From: CAYJLF01 sp964371055
GTDB lineage: Bacteria > Eisenbacteria > RBG-16-71-46 > CAIMUX01
Direction of reading: 5' to 3'
Assembly: GCA_964371055.1 (NCBI GenBank)
Contig: CAYJLF010000039.1
Coordinates: forward strand, 1-10,374
DNA: 10,374 bases
This document shows, piece after piece, positions 4,405 to 10,374 of this stretch. How positions within the stretch are numbered: position 1 is the stretch's first letter; the number at the start of each line of letters is the position of its first letter. The translations under genes were made by a program, and so were the position numbers. The notes under the pieces are model-generated. The model saw only the letters and a list, made by a program, of their open reading frames with translations. It was not told the origin of the DNA and did not search any database.

Positions 4405-6671
4405 TCCCTCTCGCCGAAGCAGCCCGCTGCAATGACCAGCAGATCGGAGGCAAGGCGGCTCAACTGGCCCGACTGCACCGCGCGGGCTTTCGGACGGCGC
4501 CGGGATTCTGTGTCACCGTGACGGCATACGAGCAGTTCCTCCAGGTCACTCAGCTGCAAAGCGTCATTCAGATGGAACTTGGGCGAAAGCCGTTCGAGGA
4601 GTTCCGCTGGGAGGAGCTTTGGGACGCCGCCCTGCGCATCCGGAACAGGTTTTCCGCCGCGGCACTGCCAATTGTCGTGGCCCGGTCGATCTGCCGTCTG
4701 GTCCGGACCTTGGGAACCGGCACACCCCTCGCCGTTCGCTCTTCCGCGCCGGGAGAAGATTCTGTCCACCGGTCCTTCGCCGGTCTGCATGAGTCGTTCC
4801 TCTATGTCGCTGGAGAAGAAGCCGTCTTGGAGTCCGTCCGCTTGGTGTGGGCCTCCTTGTGGTCGGATGCGGCTCTGCTCTACCGCCAGGAGCTCTCCCT
4901 CGATCCACTGAAGAGCCGGATGGCCGTGTTGATCCAGGAGATGCGGACGGAGGACCGCTCCGGCGTCGCTTTCGGACGTGACCCCAGGACGGATCAGAAC
5001 GAGCACGCAGTGATCGAAGCCGTTCCCGGACCCTGTTCCGGCCTCGTCGACGGGAGCGTGGACCCGGACCACTGGCTGGTTCACCGCTCGACACGTCAAG
5101 TCGTCACGTTTCGGCCGGGGAACGGTGAGGGCCGCGCGCAGCACGAGCCGCTGCTGGGGCAGCGGGACCTGGACTCCCTGTTGCTTGTGCTCGATCAGGT
5201 GGAAGGACAGCTGGGCTGGTGTCCGGACGTGGAGTGGACGGGTCGCGCCGACCGCCTGACCATTCTGCAAGCCCGTCCGATCACCAGCGCCCGGCAGGAT
5301 CCGAATGACAAGCGTCTCTGGTACCTGAGCCTGAGGCCCGACCGGCAACGGTTGCAGCAGTTGTGCCATCGTGTGGCCGAGCAGTTGATCCCCGAACTCA
5401 GGGACTTGGGAGACCGACTGGCTACCGAGCAGTTGGAAGAGCTGAACGACGCGGAACTGGCCGATCGCATCGAGGCGCGACAGGCTCTGCTCGAGCGGTG
5501 GAAGCAGATCTATTGGGACGAGTTCATTCCCTTTGCCCACGGCGTGCGCTACCTGGGCCTTTACTACAACGACGCCGTTCATCCCCAGGATCCCTACGAG
5601 TTCGTAGGGTTGCTTCGGGGCGAAGACATGTTGGCCGCGCAACGAGATCGATCGCTGGGAGCGCTGGCGGGTCAGGTGCGAGAGTCCCCCGCGCTTCAGC
5701 GGGGGCTTCGGCAGGCGGTCCGAGATGGCTCAGGTACGAGCGGCGTCGGATGGGAGGCATGCGCGAGTCGCCTGGCCGCCGTCACCGGAGGCCCCGAGTT
5801 CCTGGAGGCCTTCCAGGCTCTGCTGAGTCAGTTCATGGATGTAGCCTTCGGCGGCTTCCGCCTGATCGATGAGCCGACGACCCTGCTTGGGAACATCCTG
5901 GAGTTGGCATCCCGGGTCACGCCACCCGCCGCGCGCGCGGAGTGCGACGAAGCCGTGACGACATACGCATTGGAACAGCGGCTGTACGACGCGGTGGGGG
6001 CGTCGCGACGCGACGAAGCTGGGGAAGTGGTGCGGTTGGGCCGGCTGAGCTGGAAGCTTCGAGACGACGACAATCTGCTCATAGCCCGACTGGAGAGCCA
6101 ACTTCTCCGAGCCCTGCACGCGGCCGGAGCCCGTTTGAAGAGAGCGCAAACCCTGAACGCGGACGCGGAGGTCGGCACGGAAACGGCCACGGTCATCTGC
6201 GCGGCACTTCGCGAACACGTCGCTAAGCCCCTGGTGCTGCCTCCCCCCCAGGCGATCCGGCCGCAATCGTCACCCCGGGCCTCCGGCGAAACGCCACGGC
6301 AGTTGATCGGACAACCGGCCGCCCACGGTCTGGCGACAGGCATCGTCCGGATCATTCGCCGTCCTCAGGACCTGGGAGGGTTTCAGGCGGGCGAGGTGCT
6401 CGTCTGTGACGCGATTCAGCCGATGATGACCCATCTCGTCCCGCTGGCAGCGGCCGTGGTCGAGCGCCGCGGCGGGATGCTGATCCATGGCGCCATCATT
6501 GCCCGCGAGCTCAGGATCGCATGCGTCAACGGGGTGGCGAACGTTGTGGAGCTGCTCCGGGACGGCGACCGCGTGACCGTCGATGGCTATCTCGGCATCG
6601 TCACGCTGGGAGAACCGGAGTTCGGTCTGGAGCTTGAGGTGAAGGAGAGGGGCCCGCTCGCGGGTCGGTGA
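4383..6671 (+). CDS. PEP synthase-like dikinase (ATP-grasp, middle, phosphohistidine domains)
   Basis: This 762-residue protein has the order of a swivelling dikinase. An N-terminal PEP/pyruvate-binding ATP-grasp domain (about 10-303) shows IGGKAAQL (K24), AVRSSAPGEDS (117-127), SFAGLHESF and QARPI (296-300). The middle (about 305-635) is mostly helical and was not recognised. The C-terminal phosphohistidine domain (about 640-750) contains ERRGGMLIHGAIIAREL, with the expected phospho-acceptor H702. The PEP/pyruvate TIM barrel of true PEP synthase or PPDK is absent. This layout matches rifampin phosphotransferase, which passes ATP's beta-phosphate through the His to an acceptor held by its middle domain. 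The acceptor here is unknown. Where PEP synthases usually read GLGE, this protein has PGPCSG (about 216-221). A GTG start with a strong ribosome site places it in an operon with the PNPOx-like gene. Confidence 0.87.
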   Translation: MDAEQCVIPLAEAARCNDQQIGGKAAQLARLHRAGFRTAPGFCVTVTAYEQFLQVTQLQSVIQMELGRKPFEEFRWEELWDAALRIRNRFSAAALPIVVARSICRLVRTLGTGTPLAVRSSAPGEDSVHRSFAGLHESFLYVAGEEAVLESVRLVWASLWSDAALLYRQELSLDPLKSRMAVLIQEMRTEDRSGVAFGRDPRTDQNEHAVIEAVPGPCSGLVDGSVDPDHWLVHRSTRQVVTFRPGNGEGRAQHEPLLGQRDLDSLLLVLDQVEGQLGWCPDVEWTGRADRLTILQARPITSARQDPNDKRLWYLSLRPDRQRLQQLCHRVAEQLIPELRDLGDRLATEQLEELNDAELADRIEARQALLERWKQIYWDEFIPFAHGVRYLGLYYNDAVHPQDPYEFVGLLRGEDMLAAQRDRSLGALAGQVRESPALQRGLRQAVRDGSGTSGVGWEACASRLAAVTGGPEFLEAFQALLSQFMDVAFGGFRLIDEPTTLLGNILELASRVTPPAARAECDEAVTTYALEQRLYDAVGASRRDEAGEVVRLGRLSWKLRDDDNLLIARLESQLLRALHAAGARLKRAQTLNADAEVGTETATVICAALREHVAKPLVLPPPQAIRPQSSPRASGETPRQLIGQPAAHGLATGIVRIIRRPQDLGGFQAGEVLVCDAIQPMMTHLVPLAAAVVERRGGMLIHGAIIARELRIACVNGVANVVELLRDGDRVTVDGYLGIVTLGEPEFGLELEVKERGPLAGR

Positions 6672-6733
6672 TCGAATGCGGCACCGGGCAAAGATCGGAG
6701 GCCCGGAAGAGCTGACACCCTTTCTGTCTCGGA

Positions 6734-6783
6734 ACCGGCTGGGTGCGTTCATCCCGGGAGTTGAGCCACTCCCCCGAGCCGGT
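6734..6783. other. Nested inverted repeats downstream of the dikinase gene
   Basis: ACCGGCT at 6734-6740 pairs exactly with AGCCGGT at 6777-6783. Inside lies a second hairpin, GGGAGT (6756-6761) with ACTCCC (6768-6773) around TGAGCC. GGGTG at 6741-6745 could alternatively pair with CACCC at 6785-6789. It starts 62 bases after the stop and may end the transcript or fold as a small structured RNA. No T-run follows. The rest of 6672-6870 shows nothing else I can support. Confidence 0.4.
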
Positions 6784-6870
6784 ACACCCGAAGGCACCTC
6801 GCGCCAATAGTTTGCCAGCGCCTCGTTTCCGGGCACAGGGGCGGCCAGGAGTGACCGGTCTGGTGTTACC

Positions 6871-6900
6871 CGGGAGAGAGCGCCTGCTCGTCATCTCCCG
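6871..6900. promoter_or_regulatory. Hairpin or operator just upstream of the padR promoter
   Basis: CGGGAGA at 6871-6877 and TCTCCCG at 6894-6900 are exact reverse complements. Directly inside, GAGC (6878-6881) pairs with GCTC (6886-6889) around GCCT, giving 11 pairs interrupted by a GTCA bulge. It ends 12 bases before the -35 box, so it could shield the promoter from upstream transcription or bind an activator. Confidence 0.4.
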
Positions 6901-6912
6901 CGTGGAAGATGG

Positions 6913-6941
6913 TTGACATACATAGAACCACAATGTATAAA
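6913..6941 (+). promoter_or_regulatory. Near-consensus sigma-70-type promoter of padR
   Basis: TTGACA at 6913-6918 matches the -35 consensus fully. TATAAA at 6936-6941 matches five of six -10 bases, and the spacer is the ideal 17 bases. Transcription should begin at about 6947-6949, only three to five bases before the ATG at 6952, so the message would be effectively leaderless. Confidence 0.8.
6918..6938. promoter_or_regulatory. Inverted-repeat operator, probably for PadR
   Basis: ATACAT (6918-6923) and ATGTAT (6933-6938) are perfect reverse complements separated by nine bases. The repeat starts at the last base of the -35 box and ends in the -10 box. PadR proteins often bind ATGT/ACAT-type dyads in their own promoters, so PadR bound here would block RNA polymerase. 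Assignment to this PadR is inference. Confidence 0.65.
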
Positions 6942-6951
6942 GCTGCTACGT

Positions 6952-7290
6952 ATGGAACTCGGGAAGGATCTCGTCGCGGCGTCCGCCACACCGCTCGTGC
7001 TCGCCATCCTGGCGGAGAAGGACAGCTACGGCTACGCCATCATCAAGAGGGTGGCCGAGCTGTCGGGCGGCCATCTGCAGTGGACCGACGGCATGCTCTA
7101 CCCGGTGCTGCACCGGCTGGAGCGGCTCGGTTTCGTCACCGCGAGGTGGGGGGAGTCCGAATGCGGCCGCAGGCGCAAGTACTACCGGATCACCAGACAG
7201 GGGAGGGCACAGCTCGTGGCTGAGCGGCAACGGTGGCAGATGGTGGACGACACGCTGCGCGGCATCTGGATGAAAGCGGCTACGGCATGA
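6952..7290 (+). CDS. PadR family transcriptional regulator
   Basis: This 112-residue winged-helix repressor has the typical opening MELGKDLVAASATPLVLAIL. SYGYAIIKRVAELSGG follows (25-40), then the recognition-helix region TDGMLYPVLHRLERLG (45-60), the wing GRRRKYYRITRQG (72-84) and a C-terminal helix for dimerisation. It is a short PadR of the type paired with permease-prefix membrane proteins. The ATG at 6952 is chosen over the in-frame TTG at 6913, because the TTG is part of the -35 box and the family usually begins at this Met. No ribosome site precedes it, in keeping with a leaderless message. It probably represses its own promoter through the overlapping dyad and controls the downstream membrane protein; the inducer is unknown. 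Confidence 0.93.
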   Translation: MELGKDLVAASATPLVLAILAEKDSYGYAIIKRVAELSGGHLQWTDGMLYPVLHRLERLGFVTARWGESECGRRRKYYRITRQGRAQLVAERQRWQMVDDTLRGIWMKAATA

Positions 7291-8660
7291 CCGACCTCGC
7301 CGATCGACCACCTCTGGAAGATCAGATCGCGCAATGGCGAGCGTACCTGCGTCGCCGCCAGGCCATCCATGCCCCGGACGTGGAAGAGCTGGAAGGTCAC
7401 CTGCGCGATCAGGTGACGGCGCTGACGGAGGCGGGGCTGGCGCCGGACGAGGCCTTCCTGGTCGCAGTCAAGCGCATGGGGAGTCTGGACGCTCTCTCTC
7501 GCGAGTTCGCCCGCGAGCACTCGGAACGGCTGTGGAAGCAGCTCGTTCTTACCCCCGATCCCGCGGGCGGGCCGACGCCGGGGGCGCGCAACCACACGCT
7601 CGTTGTCCTGGGTTTCGCCGTCGCCGCGGCGTTGGCCATCAAGGCACCCGCGCTCTTTGGTCTGCAGCTCAGTGGCGGGGCGGAGGCGTTCTACGCTCGC
7701 AACGCCGGCCTCTTCGTGCTGCCGCTGCTGACGGGCTACTTCGCCTGGAGGCGCGGCCTCGGCATGTTGAACTGCGTTTGGCTGGCGCTGGCGTTCGTGG
7801 CCGCCGGCGTTTTCGCCAATGTGTATCCCTTCACGGCGCGCGGCGACACCGTGGTGCTGACCGCCCTGCATCTGCCGATCGCGCTCTGGCTGGTCGTCGG
7901 CGTGGCCTATACGGGGGGGCGATGGTTCGCCGGCGTGGGGCGGATGGACTTCGTACGGTTCTCCGGTGAACTCTTCATCTACTACGTGCTGATGGCTCTC
8001 GGCGGGGGCGTCCTCACGGGCTTTACGGTGATGATGTTCGAGGCGATCGGGAAGAACGCGGAGTGGGTGGCCAGGGACTGGTTGCTCCCATGCGGCGCGG
8101 TGGGAGCCGTCATCGTCGGATCCTGGCTGGTGGAGGCAAAGCAGAGCGTCATCGAGAACATGGCGCCGGTGCTGACGCGGATCTTCACCCCGCTCTTCAC
8201 CGTCATACTGCTGACGTTTCTGGCGACCATGGTATGGACGGGGAGCCCCATCCGCGTCGAGCGGGAGGTGCTGATCGGCTTCGATCTGCTGCTGGTGCTG
8301 GTCGTCGGCCTCGTGCTGTACGCTGCCTCGGCGCGTGACCCGGAGGCGCCGCCCGATTCCTTCGACCGATTACTGCTGCTGCTGGTGGCGACCGCCCTCG
8401 TGGTCGACGCGGTAGCGTTGGCCGCCATCGCGAGCCGGATCTCCGAGTTCGGCTTTACCCCCAACCGGGTGGCGGCGCTCGGCGAGAATCTCATCCTCCT
8501 CGTCAATCTGGCGGGGTCGGCCTGGCTCTACACGCAATTCCTGCGCGGACGCCGACCGTTCGTCGCCCTCGAGCGATGGCAGACGGCGTACCTCCCGATC
8601 TACTCGGTCTGGGCCGCCCTCGTGGTGATCGTGTTTCCGCCGCTCTTCCGATTCGTCTGA
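7287..8660 (+). CDS. Membrane protein with permease-prefix domain
   Basis: This 457-residue protein is translationally coupled to padR: its ATG overlaps the padR stop as ATGA. Residues 1-85 form a soluble, helical permease-prefix-like domain, with LEDQIAQWRAYLRRRQ, DVEELEGHLRDQV and a GLxPDEAFLVAVKRMG segment. In many bacteria this domain precedes FtsX/MacB-type permeases. Here it is followed instead by about 11 hydrophobic segments, near 104-124, 140-155, 160-180, 188-208, 227-251, 264-284, 301-318, 328-347, 361-383, 397-419 and 433-453. The large periplasmic loop and FtsX domain of MacB-like permeases are absent. The C-terminal LERWQTAYLPIYSVWAAL motif seems characteristic of this PadR-linked group. 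Substrate and activity are unknown. A start 18 codons upstream (7233) is possible but lies within padR and lacks support. Confidence 0.85.
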   Translation: MTDLADRPPLEDQIAQWRAYLRRRQAIHAPDVEELEGHLRDQVTALTEAGLAPDEAFLVAVKRMGSLDALSREFAREHSERLWKQLVLTPDPAGGPTPGARNHTLVVLGFAVAAALAIKAPALFGLQLSGGAEAFYARNAGLFVLPLLTGYFAWRRGLGMLNCVWLALAFVAAGVFANVYPFTARGDTVVLTALHLPIALWLVVGVAYTGGRWFAGVGRMDFVRFSGELFIYYVLMALGGGVLTGFTVMMFEAIGKNAEWVARDWLLPCGAVGAVIVGSWLVEAKQSVIENMAPVLTRIFTPLFTVILLTFLATMVWTGSPIRVEREVLIGFDLLLVLVVGLVLYAASARDPEAPPDSFDRLLLLLVATALVVDAVALAAIASRISEFGFTPNRVAALGENLILLVNLAGSAWLYTQFLRGRRPFVALERWQTAYLPIYSVWAALVVIVFPPLFRFV

Positions 8661-8682
8661 GTGCCGGTCGGCAGGGTTGGGA

Positions 8683-8711
8683 GCCGGATCGGCGCCCTCG
8701 CGTCATCCGGC
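8683..8711. terminator. Hairpin between convergent genes
   Basis: GCCGGAT (8683-8689) pairs exactly with ATCCGGC (8705-8711) across a 15-base loop. It sits between the membrane-protein stop (8660) and the osmC-like stop codon (8703-8705), overlapping the latter. It could end transcripts from both sides. No T-run is present on either strand. Confidence 0.38.
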
Positions 8712-9116
8712 GATCGTCAGCTCCAGGTCGATCTCGAGCTTCAGCACCTTGGAGATCGGACAGCCGGCCTTGGCGGCCGCCGCGGCTTCCTCGACCTTCG
8801 CCCGGTCCGCGCCCGGCGCCTTGACGGTGGTCTGGAGCACGCTTCGGGTCAGCGCCAGGTTCTCGAAGGTGATGGCGCAGGTCGTCTCGATCGCGTCAGG
8901 CGTGATGCCGCGCTCTCCGAGCGCTGCACTCAGCGCCATGCTGAAACAGCTCGCATGGGCCGCGGCGATCAGCTCTTCCGGGTTGGTCCCGGGGGCCTCT
9001 TCGAAACGGGTGCGAAAGTCGACCTTCTGGCCCTGGATGGCGCCGCTGGCGACGCTGAAGGTCCCCCGGCCGTCCTTCAGACCGCCGTTCCAAACCGCGC
9101 TGGCCGTCCTCTTCAT
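8703..9116 (-). CDS. OsmC family peroxiredoxin
   Basis: This 137-residue protein is the usual length for OsmC, a thiol peroxidase that reduces organic hydroperoxides and works as a cytoplasmic dimer. The conserved frame is present: TNPEELIAAAHASCFSMAL with the peroxidatic C57, and AAKAGCPISKVLK with the resolving C119. R37 and the paired glutamates E47/E48 also match the active-site pattern. The start at 9116 is chosen because GGAGG lies seven bases upstream and the family begins with a MKRTASAVWxG-like strand; 29 additional upstream residues in frame lack family features. It follows arsC on the same strand after a 99-base gap holding a hairpin, so it may be read through from the arsenic genes or from its own unseen promoter. 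Oxidative stress protection beside arsenic resistance would fit, but the link is inference. Confidence 0.92.
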   Translation of the reverse strand: MKRTASAVWNGGLKDGRGTFSVASGAIQGQKVDFRTRFEEAPGTNPEELIAAAHASCFSMALSAALGERGITPDAIETTCAITFENLALTRSVLQTTVKAPGADRAKVEEAAAAAKAGCPISKVLKLEIDLELTIAG

Positions 9117-9123
9117 GTCCAGT

Positions 9124-9128
9124 CCTCC
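9124..9128 (-). promoter_or_regulatory. Ribosome binding site choosing the osmC-like start
   Basis: On the minus strand GGAGG lies seven bases before the ATG at 9116, and this favours it over the upstream in-frame start at 9203. Confidence 0.7.
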
Positions 9129-9141
9129 CCGTGGTCTCGTT

Positions 9142-9171
9142 TCTGTCGCGACTCTCCCCTTCGATGACAGA
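9142..9171. other. Inverted repeat upstream of the osmC-like gene
   Basis: TCTGTC (9142-9147) and GACAGA (9166-9171) are exact reverse complements separated by 18 bases, and GTCGCGAC (9145-9152) is an 8-base palindrome overlapping the first arm. This is a possible operator in the gap between arsC and the osmC-like gene. No clear promoter hexamers were found nearby. Confidence 0.25.
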
Positions 9172-9181
9172 GTACGCGACG

Positions 9182-9209
9182 GCGGCGGTTCTGGATTGTC
9201 CACCGCCGC
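9182..9209 (-). terminator. Probable hairpin terminator after arsC
   Basis: GCGGCGGT (9182-9189) pairs exactly with ACCGCCGC (9202-9209), and GGA (9193-9195) can pair with TCC (9199-9201) inside. It lies six bases past the arsC stop in the direction of transcription. No T-run follows, so read-through into the osmC-like gene is possible. Confidence 0.48.
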
Positions 9210-9215
9210 ACGGGA

Positions 9216-9650
9216 TCAGCTCCCGAGCAGCGCTGCGATCCGACGCCGCAGTTCGTCCCGCACCTGCCGGAAGGCCAGAAGGCGTTCCTCATCGGATCCC
9301 TGAACCGCGGCCGGGTCCGGCAAGGCCCAGTGCAGTCTCGTCGCCTCTCCCAGGAAGACCGGACAGACCTCCTCGGCGCAGAGGGTCACGACCAGGTCGA
9401 CCTCGGCTGCCGGGATCTCGTGCACCCCCTTGGAGCGCTGCGACGCGATGTCGATGCCGATCTCTCGGAGCACGGCGATGGCCTCAGGCCGGACCGACGT
9501 CGGGACCGACCCGGCCGACCAGACCCGGACGCCCTCCGGCGCGAGGTTGCGCGCGATCCCCTCGGCCATCTGGCTGCGAGCCGAGTTGGCAACGCAGAGG
9601 AAGAGGATGCCCGCCGGCTTCGACGACGATGAATTCGACTTGGACGCCAT
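9216..9650 (-). CDS. arsC: Arsenate reductase, thioredoxin-coupled (LMW-PTP fold)
   Basis: This 144-residue cytoplasmic enzyme reduces arsenate to arsenite. After a Ser/Lys-rich start, ILFLCVANSARSQMAEG holds the CX5R phosphatase-type loop with nucleophile C19 and R25. VTLCAEEVCPVF supplies C91 and C96, the second and third cysteines that relay the disulfide to thioredoxin. LPDPA carries the general-acid D112. This triple-cysteine pattern marks the Staphylococcus/Bacillus-type ArsC, as distinct from the glutaredoxin-coupled R773 type or a plain tyrosine phosphatase. The ATG at 9650 lies eight bases after the stop of acr3, so the two genes form one operon and arsenite made here is handed to the pump next door. 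The ribosome site is weak (GAGACGG-like), in keeping with coupling to the upstream gene. A longer frame upstream overlaps acr3 and is not used. Confidence 0.94.
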   Translation of the reverse strand: MASKSNSSSSKPAGILFLCVANSARSQMAEGIARNLAPEGVRVWSAGSVPTSVRPEAIAVLREIGIDIASQRSKGVHEIPAAEVDLVVTLCAEEVCPVFLGEATRLHWALPDPAAVQGSDEERLLAFRQVRDELRRRIAALLGS

Positions 9651-9658
9651 CTGCCGTC

Positions 9659-10374
9659 TCACGCGGCCGCCGGCCGGCCGTAGTACCGCCGCCCGAGCCA
9701 GAGGGCGACGCTGACCAGGCCGATCAGCACCGGGACTTCGACCAGGGGGCCGATCACCGCCGCGAAGGCGGCGCCATGATGGATGCCGAAGGTCGCCACC
9801 GCCACCGCGATCGCCAGCTCGAAGTTGTTCGACGCGGCCGTGAACGACAGAGTGGTCGACTGACCATAGGTCGCTCCGACCCGTTTGCTCATGAAGAAGG
9901 AGACGAAGAACATCACGACGAAGTAGATCAGAAGCGGAACCGCGACCCGCACGACGTCGAAGGGAAGCTGTACGATCGCCTCGCCCTTCAGGGAGAACAT
10001 CACCACGATGGTGAAGAGGAGGGCGACCAGAGTGATCGGGCTGATCTTCGGGATGAACCTCCCGTGATACCACGCCTTCCCCTTCGCCCGGATCAGCGCG
10101 AACCGGGTGAGCATCCCGGCCAGGAAGGGGATCCCGAGATAGATGAAGACGCTTTTCGCGATCTCGCCGATCGTGATGTGGACTTCGACCCCCTTGAGCC
10201 CGAACCAGGTCGGCAGGACCGTAATGAAGACATAGGCGTAGACCGAGTAGAGCAGCACCTGGAAGATCGAGTTGAAGGCGACCAGCCCCGCGCAGTACTC
10301 CGTGTCCCCTTTCGCGAGATCGTTCCAGACGATGACCATCGCGATGCAGCGCGCCAGCCCGATCATGATCAGGC
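9659..10374 (-). CDS. acr3: ACR3 family arsenite efflux transporter, C-terminal part
   Basis: The frame is open to the right edge of the window, so the N-terminus (roughly the first third of a protein usually about 350-400 residues long) is missing. The Met at 10366 is internal. The visible 238 residues contain about seven membrane segments. The fragment opens with GLARCIAMVIVWNDLA, which carries the conserved transport cysteine (codon 10346-10348). It later shows FTAASNNFELAIAVAVATFG with the conserved glutamate (codon 9818-9820); both are essential in characterised ACR3 proteins. ACR3 exports arsenite across the inner membrane using the proton gradient, and it is unrelated to the ArsB family. 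The tail ends eight bases before arsC, so the two are co-transcribed. Any arsR-type regulator would lie to the right, outside the window. Confidence 0.95.
   Translation of the reverse strand, partial: LIMIGLARCIAMVIVWNDLAKGDTEYCAGLVAFNSIFQVLLYSVYAYVFITVLPTWFGLKGVEVHITIGEIAKSVFIYLGIPFLAGMLTRFALIRAKGKAWYHGRFIPKISPITLVALLFTIVVMFSLKGEAIVQLPFDVVRVAVPLLIYFVVMFFVSFFMSKRVGATYGQSTTLSFTAASNNFELAIAVAVATFGIHHGAAFAAVIGPLVEVPVLIGLVSVALWLGRRYYGRPAAA

Noticed and set aside
4368..5642. A 424-codon open frame on the minus strand
   Set aside because: It is antisense to the ATP-grasp domain of the dikinase gene, has no ribosome site and no recognisable motif.
4383..6671. Naming the dikinase gene ppsA
   Set aside because: The C-terminal PEP/pyruvate-binding barrel of PEP synthase is missing, so production of PEP cannot be claimed.
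6913..6951. TTG at 6913 as the padR start
   Set aside because: It is the first half of the -35 hexamer, has no ribosome site, and adds 13 residues absent from the typical family start.
8661..9303. Two plus-strand frames opposite the osmC-like gene
   Set aside because: The OsmC motifs with both cysteines are on the minus strand; these are antisense shadows.
9651..10073. Upstream extension of the arsC frame into acr3
   Set aside because: The extra 141 residues are out-of-frame translation of acr3 and look like low-complexity text; ArsC is normally about 130-145 residues.

Overview
The window is GC-rich bacterial DNA with densely packed genes on both strands. A Sec signal peptide, a lipobox lipoprotein and a PadR/membrane-protein pair suggest a Gram-negative, probably environmental bacterium. 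The mix (DUF4397 lipoprotein, FAS1 proteins, PadR plus a permease-prefix protein, ACR3-type arsenic genes) recalls soil or sediment phyla such as Acidobacteriota, Gemmatimonadota or Eisenbacteria. That placement is an impression from gene content, not a result.

Layout. (1) 1-875: the 3' end of a group II intron, with the C-terminal part of its reverse transcriptase/maturase, domain V, domain VI and a predicted 3' splice site after base 875. (2) 876-1051: a relatively AT-rich flank without a gene. (3) 1052-3678: three genes on the + strand for envelope-type proteins. These are a secreted FAS1 protein, a second FAS1 copy about 85% identical in protein but lacking a signal peptide, and a lipoprotein with four DUF4397-type repeats; a strong hairpin follows. 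(4) 3889-6671: a two-gene overlapping operon of an FMN-binding split-barrel (PNPOx-like) protein and a 762-residue dikinase-like enzyme. The latter has an ATP-grasp domain, an uncharacterised middle and a phosphohistidine domain. (5) 6672-8660: a regulatory region with a near-consensus promoter and an embedded inverted-repeat operator, then padR and an ATGA-overlapping gene for an approximately 11-helix membrane protein with a permease-prefix domain. (6) 8703-10374, minus strand: an arsenic module reading acr3 (cut by the window edge), arsC, then an OsmC-family peroxidase.

How the genes may work together. The FAS1/DUF4397 cluster looks like surface or matrix proteins. The PNPOx/dikinase pair is probably an enzyme module acting on one small molecule; the dikinase has the domain order of rifampin phosphotransferase, and this pair is the best candidate here for an undescribed activity. 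PadR probably represses its own short operon. The minus-strand genes reduce arsenate, export arsenite and perhaps remove organic hydroperoxides.

Most long antisense frames are GC-driven shadows of these genes and are not annotated. No tRNA, rRNA, CRISPR array or complete insertion sequence was seen.
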